A stretch of DNA of 64,000 nucleotides from Tahibacter soli (GCF_025717065.2 NZ_JAOVZO020000019.1:124001-188000); one strand, 5' to 3'; shown: positions 44,858 through 54,409, numbered from the stretch's first letter. Notes: generated by a model from the letters alone, not told the origin. A program made the numbers and translations.

Positions 44858-46082
44858 GGGGTGGTCTCAACCGGTCATTGCAACGCCTGTGCGAGTTTAA
44901 AAGCAGGCGTTCTGAATGCCAGCGTCTCTCGTGGACGTTGGTTCAGTCGTCGCGAAATCGCGTCGAGTTGAGTCTGTGTAAAGAGCGATAAATCGGCCTT
45001 GCGCGGCAAGTATTGGCGCAATAGCCCATTGGTGTTTTCGTTGGATCCGCGTTGCCACGGACTGCGGGGATCGCAAAAGTATACCGCCATGTCGGTGGCG
45101 AGAGTGAAGCGGGCATGGGCGGTCATTTCCGCACCACGGTCCCAAGTCAGCGAACCTCTGAGGGTTGCCGGCAAGCGCTTCATGCGACGAGCAAGGGCAC
45201 GCACCACGGTCTGCGTGTCCTTGCCGGCCAGCTTGACCAGCATCACAAAACGAGAGTGGCGCTCCACCAGGGTACCGACATAGCTGTTGTTCGCCCCGCA
45301 GATCAAATCGCCTTCCCAGTGTCCTGGTACTGCCCGATCTTCGATCTGTGCGGGACGCTCGCTGATCGAAACCGCATCGGGAATCTGTCCTCGACCTTGC
45401 GGCACACGCTCGGCGTTGCGTGAGCGGCGCAGTTGTCGCTGTGATCGCAGATGCGTCATCAACTCCTTTTTCAGCGCGCCCCGCGCCTGAATGAACAAGG
45501 ATCGGTAGATCGTCTCGTGCGACACACGCTGCTCCGGCTCATGCGGATGCTCAAGCTTAAGCCATTGGGCAATCTGGTTCGGCGACCAATCCTGTCGCAG
45601 CTTTGAGGCAACCTGATGCCGTAGTCGATGTGAGCGCGCCAGACGGCACACCTTCGGACGACGAGCCCGCTGCCACGCTCGCTCGTCGGCCAGCACCGCG
45701 CGATAACCCTGGCGTCCGCCGTGACGACCCACTTCGCGACTGATCGTGCTCGTTGGCCGGCCCAACTCGCACGCGATCTGTCGGAATGAGTCACCGGCAA
45801 CAAGCCCTCGCGAAATGTGTTCGCGATCATGCAATGTCAGCGTACGGGCCGAGCGGCGCGACGCCATCGGCGCCACGCCACCGCGTGCTTTGACCAGATC
45901 CGTCACCGACGAGGCGTTGCGCGACAGTCCTCGGGCAATCTGCCGCAACGACTCACCGGCGCGAAATCGGCGCCAAACCTCCTGTCGCTCCGCTTGACTC
46001 AAGGTGCGTGACCGCGACCTCTCCATGCCTTCTCTCCGATCGAAACAACATGCCTATGTTGCATCGACCGGTTGAGACCACC
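44858..46082 (-). mobile_element. Complete IS30-family insertion sequence (1,225 bp)
   Basis: Ends read GGTGGTCTCAACCGGTC..TGCAAC on the left and the inverse on the right (about 22 of 24 bases match). The flanking GGG at 44855-44857 and 46083-46085 is a 3-bp target duplication. Removing the element restores an intact family A palindrome, GCAGGCCGGGATCC, as in the second copy of the unit. The single transposase gene fills it and is intact, so the insertion looks recent. Confidence 0.93.
44875..46026 (-). CDS. IS30-family transposase
   Basis: The 383-residue protein has two N-terminal helix-turn-helix regions (RRFRAGESLRQIARGLSRNASSVTD; HISRGLVAGDSFRQIACELGRPTSTISREV), the typical IS30 YRAVLADERA segment, and a DDE core: GHWEGDLI (D), WDRGAEM (D; usually WDNG) and SPWQRGSNENTNGLLRQYLP (E). 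No frameshift. It catalyses copy or circle-type transposition of the element. Confidence 0.95.
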   Translation of the reverse strand: MERSRSRTLSQAERQEVWRRFRAGESLRQIARGLSRNASSVTDLVKARGGVAPMASRRSARTLTLHDREHISRGLVAGDSFRQIACELGRPTSTISREVGRHGGRQGYRAVLADERAWQRARRPKVCRLARSHRLRHQVASKLRQDWSPNQIAQWLKLEHPHEPEQRVSHETIYRSLFIQARGALKKELMTHLRSQRQLRRSRNAERVPQGRGQIPDAVSISERPAQIEDRAVPGHWEGDLICGANNSYVGTLVERHSRFVMLVKLAGKDTQTVVRALARRMKRLPATLRGSLTWDRGAEMTAHARFTLATDMAVYFCDPRSPWQRGSNENTNGLLRQYLPRKADLSLFTQTQLDAISRRLNQRPRETLAFRTPAFKLAQALQ

Positions 46083-46306
46083 GGGATCCAAGCGGAATAC
46101 TGCGCGCGCAGCGCGACCATCTACGAACCGGCCCGCGCTTCAGCGCGGCTTTGCCGGCTCGTCATCCCGGCGCAGGCCGGGATCCAAGAGGAATACTGCG
46201 CGCGCATCGCGACCTTGTGCTCGTCATTCCGGCGAACGCCGGAATCCAGCTTTACGGTGTCGAAAAAGCAAAAGGCTGGATCCCAGCGTTCGCTGGGATG
46301 ACGAGC
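46083..46306. repeat. Rest of the split unit, its second copy and a further paired palindrome
   Basis: 46086-46122 completes the first copy. The second copy runs 46123-46216 and differs from the reconstituted first by about four bases. A complete family A pair follows at 46219-46306 (GCTCGTCATTCCGGCG.. to CGCTGGGATGACGAGC). Confidence 0.85.
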
Positions 46307-46348
46307 AAGAAGCAACGGCAACTGCGCGACAGGGCTTGGCGTCGGTCT

Positions 46349-47665
46349 TCACTTCTCCGGCGCAATCGCCTCCCCGGCCTTCAACACCCGCCCCGCTCCG
46401 TAAGGCGGCCGCATCCCGCCCTTGATCCAATCGCCCAGCAGCCGGTAGTACCCGTCCGTCACCCGCGTCACGTCGCGCGTGCCGTCCGCCGCCTGCGTGA
46501 ACTCGTACATCCCGTGATCGGTGCGCGGGAACACGACGATCTCGATCGGCTTGCCGGCCTTGCGCAGCTGTTGCAGCCGTTCCACCGTCGTCACCGGCGG
46601 CGCTTCGCGGTCGGCGCCCGCGACGACCCACAGCTGCGGCGCCTTCACCTTCGCCAGTTCGCCGCGCGCGTCGTAGCGCCAGTCGAGGTCGAGATCGTCG
46701 AATTTCGCGCGGCCGTCCTTGCGCAGCGCCGCCTCGTCCAGCGCGAGCACGTCGCCGGTGAACTCGCCCTTGATCTTGCCGAACCACGGCTCGGCGGCGA
46801 ACTGCTTCTTCGCCTGTGCGAGACCGACATAACCGTCCGCGAAGTGCGCCGCCATGACCGCGCCGGTCGCGTCGGTCACGCGTCGCGCCTTCGCGAGCAC
46901 GTCGTCGCCGTAGCCCAGTTCGCGCAGTTCGCTTTGCACCTGTTCGGCGTCTTCTTCGAGCGGATCGATCAAGAGGCCGAAGCCGACCGCGACGAACTGC
47001 GCCTTTGCGTCGTTCGCCGCGCGCGGCGCGACCCAGCCGCCCTGGCTGCCGCCGAACAGCCCGAAACGCGAATAGCGTCCGGCCGCGAGCCGCTTCGCTT
47101 CGATCGACGCCGCGACGACGTCGTCGGCGAGCTTCGGAAAGTTCTGGTTGTACGTGCCGCCCGACGCGCCGGTGCCGCGCTTGTCGAACACGAACACCGA
47201 GATGCCCTGTGCGGCGAAGAGGTACGCGTAGCTGCTGCGGCCGCCGACCGTCGGCGTGCGCTCCGAGCCATGCACGAACACGACGAGCGGCGGCTTGTCG
47301 ACGCCCGCCGGTTCGATCAGTTGTCCGGCGAGCGTGAGATCGCCGCTTTTGAATGTCGTCGACGTCGTGCGCAACGGCACCGCGTTCCAGCGCTCGGCCG
47401 GCTTGCGGTCGCGCGTCACCGTCACCGCGTCGTCGGCGCAGGCGACGACGCCGGCCTTCGTGCCGCCGTAGCGCCCGTCGAGAAACGTGTAGCGCCATTC
47501 GCCGGTTTCCGCGGTGTTCGGGCGCTCGCTGATCGCGACGGATTCGCCGCTGCCGGAGCGATACACGCCGGGCTTGCACGCGTCGGCGGCCGCCGTTCCG
47601 CTCGCCGCGGCCAACGCGACGAACAACGCCGCTTTATTTACAAATTCCAATCTCGATACGAACAT
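46349..47665 (-). CDS. Exported alpha/beta hydrolase
   Basis: The 438-residue protein has a signal peptide (ALFVALAAASGTAAA), a beta-rich N-terminal region, then the hydrolase: oxyanion HG in VVFVHGSERTP, nucleophile Ser in FGGSQGGW (about 207), acid region VVAGADREAPP and catalytic His in FPRTDHGMYEF. Related to dienelactone hydrolase-like or acyl-peptidase enzymes; the substrate is unknown. DKRGTGASGG is typical of this group. Confidence 0.86.
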   Translation of the reverse strand: MFVSRLEFVNKAALFVALAAASGTAAADACKPGVYRSGSGESVAISERPNTAETGEWRYTFLDGRYGGTKAGVVACADDAVTVTRDRKPAERWNAVPLRTTSTTFKSGDLTLAGQLIEPAGVDKPPLVVFVHGSERTPTVGGRSSYAYLFAAQGISVFVFDKRGTGASGGTYNQNFPKLADDVVAASIEAKRLAAGRYSRFGLFGGSQGGWVAPRAANDAKAQFVAVGFGLLIDPLEEDAEQVQSELRELGYGDDVLAKARRVTDATGAVMAAHFADGYVGLAQAKKQFAAEPWFGKIKGEFTGDVLALDEAALRKDGRAKFDDLDLDWRYDARGELAKVKAPQLWVVAGADREAPPVTTVERLQQLRKAGKPIEIVVFPRTDHGMYEFTQAADGTRDVTRVTDGYYRLLGDWIKGGMRPPYGAGRVLKAGEAIAPEK

Positions 47666-47768
47666 GTGCTTTCCATTCGCGACGACCCCGCCCGTGTGTC
47701 ATTCTGATGGCTCGCGCACGCGCTTGGTTTAAGAGCGGCTTTCATTTCAACGATTGAGCCCTTTCGTT

Positions 47769-47850
47769 CGTCATTCCGGCGAACGCCGCAAACCAGCCTT
47801 TCGGGCATTGAAAGCAACGGCTGGATCCCAGCTTGCGCCGGGATGACGAG
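47769..47850. repeat. Paired REP-like palindrome (family A), degenerate left arm
   Basis: CGTCATTCCGGCGAACGCCG then AAACC where GGAATCC is expected, facing GGATCCCAGC..CCGGGATGACGAG. One arm has decayed, so the hairpin is weaker than in the other copies. Confidence 0.7.
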
Positions 47851-47880
47851 CAGACAAAACGCCCCCGTTTCGTGCACCGT

Positions 47881-49764
47881 TCACTCCACCACCGGCAACG
47901 CCACGAACGTCGCGTTCGCGCCGCTGCGGTACACGCGCTGCGTCGCCTTGCGGTAGTCGGCCGGTTTGGCGAAGAAGATGTTCGGCACGAACGTCTGCGG
48001 GTTGCGGTCGTACAGCGGAAACCAGCTCGACTGCACCTGCACCATGATGCGATGCCCGCGTTCGAACACGTGGTTCGTGTCGGGCAGGTCGAAGCGATAG
48101 CGCTGCGGCGCGTTCGACGGTATCGCGCTCGGGTGCTCCAGGCTCTCGCGATAGCGTCCGCGGAAGATGTCCATCGCGACGCCGAGCTGGTAGCCGCCGA
48201 GTTCCGGCTGCGCCGGCACTTCGTCGGGATACACGTCGATCAGCTTCACGACCCAGTCGCTGTCGGTGCCGCTCGTCGATGCGACGAGATTCGCCACCGG
48301 CGTGCCGGCGATCCTCACGGCCCGCGTCAACGGTTCGGTCGCGTAGACGAGCACGTCGGGCCGGTCCGCGACGAAGCGCTGGTCGGTGACGAGCCAGCGC
48401 CGCCACGCGTCGCCGTCGTCGAAGCGCACCGGCCGCGGCAGGTACGGCACGGGCTTGGCCGGGTCCGACTCGTATTCGTCGTAGCCGTCCGCGGTGTCGG
48501 CCGGCGCGTCGAAACCGGCCTTGTAATCGGCCTGCAGGTACAGCTTCTTCGCGCCGTCCGCGAGCGGCCAGCGCGGCAGGTTGCGCCACGCGTTCGTGCC
48601 GGTTTCGTACGCGAACACGGCCGGCGTGCCGGCGGCCGGCGCGGCATCTTTCAGGTGCGCATCGAGAAACGGCTTCATCACGTCGCGGCGAAACGTCAAC
48701 GCCGTATCGCCGTCGAACTTCAGCGCGCCGAGCATGCTGCCGTCGTAGTTCACGCCGCTGTGGCGCCACGGGCCGAGCACGAGAAACGCCTTGTCCGGCG
48801 CCTGCTTTTCGAGCGCGGCGTAGACGTGCACGCCGCCGTACATGTCCTCCTGATCCCACAGGCTCGCGACGACCATCGTCGGCACCTTGAGCGGCCGCGC
48901 CGCGAGCGCGACGTCGAGCGCCTGGCCCTGCCAGTACGCGTCGTACGCGGGATGCTCGCTGAGTTTTTTCCAGTAAGGCAATTTGTCGAGACCGAACTTT
49001 GCCGCGTAGCTGCCGGCGGACCCGGCGCGCCGGAACGTCTCGTAGTCGTCGTAGGCACCGCGCGCGGTTTTCTTGCCCTCGCCTTTCGCCGTGGTCTGGC
49101 CCGCGAAATAGTCGAAATTGGTCTGGCGGAACGCGCCGTTGTGGAACCAGTCGTCGCCTTTCCAGCCGTCGACCATCGGGCTCATCGGCACCGCGGCCTT
49201 GAGCGCCGGATGCGGATCGGCCAGCGCCATCAGCACCGTGAAGCCTTCGTACGACGAGCCGATCATGCCGACGTTGCCGTTCGTCTCGGGCACGTTCTTG
49301 ACGAGCCAGTCGATCGTGTCCCAGGCGTCGGTCGCGTGGTCGACGCGGCTGTCGTTGAGCGGCCCGCGCAGCGGACGCGTCATGACGTAGTCGCCCTGCG
49401 AGCCGTATTTGCCGCGCACGTCCTGGAACACGCGGATGTAGCCGTCGGCCGAGAACACCTCGTCGCCGAGCGGCAGGCTGGCGACGTAGTTCGGGCTGAC
49501 GTTGCGCTCGGTGCGCTTGGCCGCGTTGTACGGCGTGCGCGTCAGCACGATCGGCGCGCGCTTCGCGCCCTTGGGCACCATGATCACGGTGAACAGCTTC
49601 ACGCCGTCGCGCATTGGTACCATCACTTCGCGCCGGTCGTAGTCGTACGCGTCGCGCGACGCGGCGAACTTCGCGGGAATATCGGGCGCGAGCGGCGGTG
49701 TCTGTGCGACGGCCGCGCCGCAGGCGAGCACCGCGGCGAGCGCCGCGCAACGCTTCATCGACAT
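47881..49764 (-). CDS. CocE/NonD-family alpha-amino-acid ester hydrolase (exported)
   Basis: The 627-residue protein has a signal peptide (RCAALAAVLACGAAVA) and closely follows Xanthomonas-type alpha-amino-acid ester hydrolases: nucleophile Ser171 in GSSYEGF, MVDGWKGDDWFHNGAFRQ, LWDQEDMYGG (acid) and GPWRHSG (His), ending in a beta jelly-roll (NHVFERGHRIMVQVQSSWFP). These enzymes cleave and transfer alpha-amino acyl esters and some beta-lactam side chains. The physiological substrate is unclear. ATG 49764 has GGGAG before it; the upstream extension is unsupported. Confidence 0.92.
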   Translation of the reverse strand: MSMKRCAALAAVLACGAAVAQTPPLAPDIPAKFAASRDAYDYDRREVMVPMRDGVKLFTVIMVPKGAKRAPIVLTRTPYNAAKRTERNVSPNYVASLPLGDEVFSADGYIRVFQDVRGKYGSQGDYVMTRPLRGPLNDSRVDHATDAWDTIDWLVKNVPETNGNVGMIGSSYEGFTVLMALADPHPALKAAVPMSPMVDGWKGDDWFHNGAFRQTNFDYFAGQTTAKGEGKKTARGAYDDYETFRRAGSAGSYAAKFGLDKLPYWKKLSEHPAYDAYWQGQALDVALAARPLKVPTMVVASLWDQEDMYGGVHVYAALEKQAPDKAFLVLGPWRHSGVNYDGSMLGALKFDGDTALTFRRDVMKPFLDAHLKDAAPAAGTPAVFAYETGTNAWRNLPRWPLADGAKKLYLQADYKAGFDAPADTADGYDEYESDPAKPVPYLPRPVRFDDGDAWRRWLVTDQRFVADRPDVLVYATEPLTRAVRIAGTPVANLVASTSGTDSDWVVKLIDVYPDEVPAQPELGGYQLGVAMDIFRGRYRESLEHPSAIPSNAPQRYRFDLPDTNHVFERGHRIMVQVQSSWFPLYDRNPQTFVPNIFFAKPADYRKATQRVYRSGANATFVALPVVE

Positions 49765-50018
49765 GCGAGTCTCCCGTTGGACGACACGCAACGATAGCCT
49801 CGGTGCCGCTCGACGGGAATGGGCCGGAAGCAACCGGTGACGATCCGGCTGCGGGCCTAGACCCGACGAGAACGGCGCACGCTTCGTCGCGCGCAATGTT
49901 CCGAAATGCTCATCTTGCCGGCCGCGGCGCATGGCGTGCGAATTCGCGTGCTAGCCTGCGTGAAAGCAGGGGGTTCGTGCGCGTTCGCGTTGCAGCGGGC
50001 TGCGCTCCGAGGGCTCGC

Positions 50019-52208
50019 ATGATGATTCCGGCAACACAGTCTTCGGCCCCGGCGGTTTCGCGCCTGCGTCAGGAGTCGCAGCGCAGGCTCAACGTCGGCA
50101 CGCACGTCGTCGACATCGGCAGCCTGCGCGTACTCGATCATCCCGACGGCCTGCGCCTGTCGCCCAAGGCCGCCGCGGTGCTGCTGGAACTGGCGCACCG
50201 GCCCAACAGCACCGTCAGCCGCGACGAGCTGCTCGCGACCGTGTGGCGCGACACGTGCCCCACGCCCGACGTGCTGACGCAGGCCGTCACCGAGCTGCGC
50301 CGCGCGTTCGGCGACGACGCGGCGGCGCCGCGCTACATCGAAACCTTGCCCAAACTCGGCTATCGCCTGATCGCCGCGACGCATTTTTCCGATGTGGAAC
50401 TTGCGCCGCGCGAGGAGACGATCGCCGGCACGCGCGCGCCGGCGAGCAACGGCGAGATCTTCGTGCCCGACGAGGCGCCGTCGCGCCTGCCGCAGCTGCT
50501 CGTCGCCGCGTGCCTGGGCGCGCTGACCGTCGCGGCCGTGCTCGCCGTGTTCCGGCACTACGCCGCGCCGGCCGCACTCGTGCCGCGCTGGCAGATGCAG
50601 GAATGGCGCGCGCTGACGGCCGAGCCCGGTCCCGAGCGCTATCCGGCGATATCGCCCGACGGCACGCGCGTGGCGTTCTCGTCCGGCGACGCGACGCGCC
50701 ACAACGCGCGGCTCGTCGTGCGCTCGGTCGATTCGCCGCGCACGGTGCAGCTGTCGCAGTTTCCCGGCGCCGAGGAGTACTACCCGGTGTGGTCGCCCGA
50801 CGGTGCGCGCATCGCGTTCCTGCGCTTCACCAACGACGCGGGCTGCCAGGTGGTCGTCGCGCCGGGCCTGGGCGGCGAGGAACGCGTGCTGCGGCCTTGC
50901 TTCAATCGGGAAATCAATAATTTTTCATGGGCGCCGGACGGCTCGCACCTCGTCACGACGATGTTCTCGGGCGTGCAGCGCGCCGATCTCGCGGTCACGC
51001 GCATCTCGCTCGACGACGGCGCCGCGACCACGCTCGACTACGCACACGCGCCGGACGACAAGGACATCGACGCGCGCTACTCGCCGGACGGCCGCTTCAT
51101 CGCGTTCCGCCGCGGCCTGCGTCCGTTCGGCGATTTCTGGGTGATGCCGGCGAACGGCGGCGCGCCGCGGCAGCTGACGTTTCTCGCCAGCCGCATCCGC
51201 GGCTTCGACTGGACGCGCGACGGCCGCGCGCTGGTGTTCTCGTCGAACCACGAAGGCGAGCAGGCGCTGTACGTTGTCGACGTCGAGGACGGCCGCATCC
51301 AGCCGCTGGGCCTCGCGCCCGCGCAGTTTCCGAGCGCGGCGCGCGACCGCGACACGATCGTCTACGAGATCGCGCGCGTACGCACGCAGCTCGCCCGGCT
51401 GCCGCTCGACGGCAAGTCGCCGGCGACCGACGTGCTGCCGTCGACCGCGAACGACAGCCTGCCGGCGCTGTCGCCTGTCGACGCGCGCCTGGCCTACGTG
51501 TCGACGCGCAGCGGCCGTCCGCAGGTGTGGCTGCACGATCCGGCGTACCGCACGGCCGTCGCGCTGACCGAACTCGCCGACGGCCTGCCCGGCGAGCCGG
51601 TGTGGCGCGCCGACGGCAAGCGCCTGCTCGTCGTGGTGCGCGGCAAGGCGCACGGCGGACTCGTCGAAATCGACCTCGCCACGCGCAAGAGCCGCGCGAT
51701 CGCGCAAGCCGGCGACGCGGTGCGCTACGCCGCCTACGGCGCCGGCGCCGACCGCTATCTCGTCGTCGAGGGCGACGCCCCGCCGACGCTCGTCGAGTTG
51801 TCGCCGAACGGGCGCCGCGTGCTCGCGCGCGGCGTGGGGCGCGTCGAGTACGATGCCGCGGCCGGTGCGATCTGGTTCACGCGCACGACCGAGCGCGGGT
51901 TGTTCCGGCTCGATCCGAACGGTCGCGAAACCCTGGTCACGAACGAGGTGAGCCAGCTGTACCCCGACGGCTGGCGCAGCGTCGGCGGCACGATCTTCTA
52001 CTTCCAGCGCGCGAAGGAAGACGGCCGCACGCAACTGCATCGGCTCGAACCGTCGACCGGCGAAGACCGCACGCTCGCGAGCTTCGACGAGCCGCCGGCC
52101 GATCTCGCGTTCAGCATCGCCGCCTCGCGGGACGCCGCCGTGATCGTCAAGACGCCGCAGTTCGACAACGACGTGGGGATGTTTACTTTGCGGCGCTCGC
52201 CGCAATAG
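50019..52208 (+). CDS. CadC-type winged-helix regulator with TolB-like propeller
   Basis: The 729-residue protein has a winged helix at about residues 33-122 (LLELAHRPNSTVSRDELLATVWRD, ELRRAFGDDA, LPKLGYRLIA), one helix at about 165-188 (LLVAACLGALTVAAVLAVF), and a beta-propeller with repeats such as YPAISPDGTRVAFSS, YYPVWSPDGARIAF, DARYSPDGRFIAF. The propeller would lie in the periplasm. Such fusions of DNA-binding and TolB/WD40 domains are widespread in this bacterial group but poorly studied. It points away from the ester hydrolase 254 bp to the left. Confidence 0.87.
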   Translation: MMIPATQSSAPAVSRLRQESQRRLNVGTHVVDIGSLRVLDHPDGLRLSPKAAAVLLELAHRPNSTVSRDELLATVWRDTCPTPDVLTQAVTELRRAFGDDAAAPRYIETLPKLGYRLIAATHFSDVELAPREETIAGTRAPASNGEIFVPDEAPSRLPQLLVAACLGALTVAAVLAVFRHYAAPAALVPRWQMQEWRALTAEPGPERYPAISPDGTRVAFSSGDATRHNARLVVRSVDSPRTVQLSQFPGAEEYYPVWSPDGARIAFLRFTNDAGCQVVVAPGLGGEERVLRPCFNREINNFSWAPDGSHLVTTMFSGVQRADLAVTRISLDDGAATTLDYAHAPDDKDIDARYSPDGRFIAFRRGLRPFGDFWVMPANGGAPRQLTFLASRIRGFDWTRDGRALVFSSNHEGEQALYVVDVEDGRIQPLGLAPAQFPSAARDRDTIVYEIARVRTQLARLPLDGKSPATDVLPSTANDSLPALSPVDARLAYVSTRSGRPQVWLHDPAYRTAVALTELADGLPGEPVWRADGKRLLVVVRGKAHGGLVEIDLATRKSRAIAQAGDAVRYAAYGAGADRYLVVEGDAPPTLVELSPNGRRVLARGVGRVEYDAAAGAIWFTRTTERGLFRLDPNGRETLVTNEVSQLYPDGWRSVGGTIFYFQRAKEDGRTQLHRLEPSTGEDRTLASFDEPPADLAFSIAASRDAAVIVKTPQFDNDVGMFTLRRSPQ

Positions 52209-52293
52209 GGCGGCGCGCCCCGTCCGCCGCCGGTCCGACCGTTTGACCCCGCGGGTCATTGCCGGCGCGGCGCCGACCGGCGATGCTCGCGCG

Positions 52294-53124
52294 ATGACCG
52301 ATTTCGCCGTTTCGACGCTCCTCGCCACCCCCACCGTCGCCGTGCGCGACGTGTGCTGCGCCGGGCGCTGCAAGGCGCGCGGCGCCGAGGAATGCGCGAG
52401 CGCGACGCAGTTCGTGTTTCCGTATCGCGGCGTGTACGTGCGCCACCTCGACAGCGACATGGCCGTCGCCGAGGCGAGCCAGATGCTGTGCTTCAACCCC
52501 GGCGAGGGCTATCGCATCAGCCATCCGGTCGCCGGCGGCGACGCGTGCCTGTCGCTGACGGTCGACGAGACGCAGCTGCGCGAGATGACGCCGTCGTCGC
52601 TGCTGCGCGACGGTCCCGCGTTCGCGTTTGCCGAACAGCGCCTGGCGATCGATCCGCGCGCGCAGGCGCTCGTTGCGATCCTGCGCCACAGCCTCATGCG
52701 CGGCGCCGCCGAACCGCTCGAAGCCGAAAGCCTGGCGCTGACGCTCGTGCAGCGCGCGCTCGGACCGCGCACCGCGCGCGCGCCGACGTCGAGCGTCGGC
52801 CGGCGGCGGCTCGTCGATCGCGCCAAGCTCGTGATGGCCGGCGATCTGTCGCGCCGCTGGACGCTCGCGGACATCGCCGCGGAAGTCGGCGGCTCGCCGG
52901 TGTACCTGACGCAGGCGTTCGCGAAAGTCGAAGGCGTGCCGTTGTATCGCTACCAGCTGCGCTTGCGCCTTGCGCGCGCGCTCGACCGGCTCGCCGACGC
53001 CGACGATCTCACCGCGCTCGCGCTCGAACTCGGCTTCTCCAGCCACAGCCATTTCTCGGCCGCGTTCCAGAGCACGTACGGCCGCTCGCCGACCGCGATG
53101 CGCGACGCGATGTTCGTTCGCTAA
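52294..53124 (+). CDS. AraC-family transcriptional regulator
   Basis: The 276-residue protein has a C-terminal AraC DNA-binding domain with two helix-turn-helix parts (WTLADIAAEVGGSPVYLTQAFAKVEGVPLYRYQL; DLTALALELGFSSHSHFSAAFQSTYGRSPTAMRD). The N-terminal half is a beta-rich sensor with a Cys-rich DVCCAGRCKARGAEEC stretch, which could bind metal or sense oxidation. The start at 52294 is chosen over 52243 on fit; neither has a strong ribosome site. A small Cys-rich gene and a hydrolase follow. Confidence 0.85.
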   Translation: MTDFAVSTLLATPTVAVRDVCCAGRCKARGAEECASATQFVFPYRGVYVRHLDSDMAVAEASQMLCFNPGEGYRISHPVAGGDACLSLTVDETQLREMTPSSLLRDGPAFAFAEQRLAIDPRAQALVAILRHSLMRGAAEPLEAESLALTLVQRALGPRTARAPTSSVGRRRLVDRAKLVMAGDLSRRWTLADIAAEVGGSPVYLTQAFAKVEGVPLYRYQLRLRLARALDRLADADDLTALALELGFSSHSHFSAAFQSTYGRSPTAMRDAMFVR

Positions 53125-53204
53125 AGATTTCGACAGCGGCGAAGCCCCTCGCGGACGCCTACTACGCCTGCCCGGACTGCGGGTTCAAAAGTGGAGTAAG
53201 CGTC

Positions 53205-53354
53205 ATGACCGAGAAGACCTGTGCGGCGTGCGACTGCGCGCTCGATGCATCGGCGATCACGATCAGGATCGGCGGCAAGGCCGTCGAGGTGTGCTGCGAC
53301 GAATGCGCGCAGAAACTCAAAGAGGCGCACGCCGCCACGAAGGCGAAGGGCTGA
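53205..53354 (+). CDS. 49-aa Cys-rich metal-binding-type protein
   Basis: ATG 53205, preceded by GGAG, opens a 49-residue product with CAACDC near the start and VCCDECAQKL in the second half, suggesting a single zinc or heavy-metal site. It sits between an AraC regulator and a hydrolase, four bases before the latter. It is too short for routine ORF lists. The pattern resembles TRASH/YHS-like metal-binding peptides, which is tentative. Confidence 0.65.
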   Translation: MTEKTCAACDCALDASAITIRIGGKAVEVCCDECAQKLKEAHAATKAKG

Positions 53355-53358
53355 GACC

Positions 53359-54225
53359 ATGGACGGATCGACCACGCAAGCGACGCGCCACAGCGTCGAC
53401 ACGGCCTCGGGCCGCATCGCCTACACCGAGCAGGGCGCAGGCCCGGTCGCGCTCTTCGTGCACGGCGTGCTGCTCAATGCGCATCTGTGGCGGCACCAGC
53501 TCGACGCGCTGTCGGACATCCGGCGCTGCATCGCGCCCGACCTGCTCGCGCACGGCGATACGCAGATCGCGAACGACCAGGACGTATCGGTCACCGCGAA
53601 CGCGACGATGCTCGCGCAGTTGCTCGACGCGCTCGGCATCGACCGCGTCGATCTCGTCGGCAACGACTCGGGCGGCGGCATCGCGCAGATCTTCGCGGCG
53701 ACGTATCCCGAGCGCGTACGAACGCTGACGCTGACCGACTGCGACACGCACGACAACTGGCCGCCCGAAGCGTTCAAGCCGTTTCTCGCGATGGCCGCGA
53801 CCGGCGGCCTCGCCGGCGCGCTCGGCGCGATGCTCGCGGACAAGAACGCGTACCGCTCGCCGGGTGCACTCGGGCCCGCGTACGAGCATCCCGAGCGCGT
53901 GAGCGACGAGACGATCGAGACGTACCTGCGCCCGCACGTGCGCGACGCGCATCGCACGCGCGATCTCGAACGGTTTCTCGCCGCGTTCGACAATGCGCAT
54001 ACGCGCAACATCGAGGCCGGTCTGAAATCGCTGCGCGCGCCGACGCTGATCGTGTGGGGTACCGACGACGTGTACTTCGACGTCGAATGGTCGCACTGGC
54101 TCGCGCGGACGATTCCCGGCACGCGCCGCCGCGTCGAGTTCGACGGCGCGCGCATCTTCTTTCCGGAAGAGCGCGCCGAGGCGTTCAACCGCGAGCTGCG
54201 CGCGCACTGGCTGTCGGCTGTCTGA
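53359..54225 (+). CDS. Alpha/beta hydrolase with Asp-type nucleophile elbow
   Basis: The 288-residue protein has the HG oxyanion motif (LFVHGVLLNAHLW) and a nucleophile elbow LVGNDSGGG in which Asp103 occupies the position used by haloalkane dehalogenases and epoxide hydrolases, and the late acid in WGTDDVYFD. Some proteins of this subgroup are annotated as haloalkane dehalogenase-like. The usual final catalytic His is not obvious (RIFFPEER at that position), so activity is uncertain. It follows the Cys-rich ORF after four bases. Confidence 0.8.
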   Translation: MDGSTTQATRHSVDTASGRIAYTEQGAGPVALFVHGVLLNAHLWRHQLDALSDIRRCIAPDLLAHGDTQIANDQDVSVTANATMLAQLLDALGIDRVDLVGNDSGGGIAQIFAATYPERVRTLTLTDCDTHDNWPPEAFKPFLAMAATGGLAGALGAMLADKNAYRSPGALGPAYEHPERVSDETIETYLRPHVRDAHRTRDLERFLAAFDNAHTRNIEAGLKSLRAPTLIVWGTDDVYFDVEWSHWLARTIPGTRRRVEFDGARIFFPEERAEAFNRELRAHWLSAV

Positions 54226-54272
54226 GCGAACGTTGCGCGGCCGCGTCGCCCGGCGCGGCCGCGAACGTTGCG
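54226..54272. promoter_or_regulatory. Direct repeats and hairpin before the second AraC gene
   Basis: GCGAACGTTGCG occurs at 54226-54237 and again at 54261-54272, 35 bp apart. Between them, CGCGGCCGCG-rich arms form a hairpin. They may be AraC-type sites or a terminator for the hydrolase. Confidence 0.5.
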
Positions 54273-54409
54273 AAAAATCGCAAGAGGCGTGCATTCGGAA
54301 CAAATTCGGACGTCCGAGCCGCGTATTCGGCCGTTTCTCGGAGGTTTCTCCTGACCGCGCGGCGCAGCGGGACTAGACATCAGTACCCGCACCCGAAACG
54401 GAGATTCCG

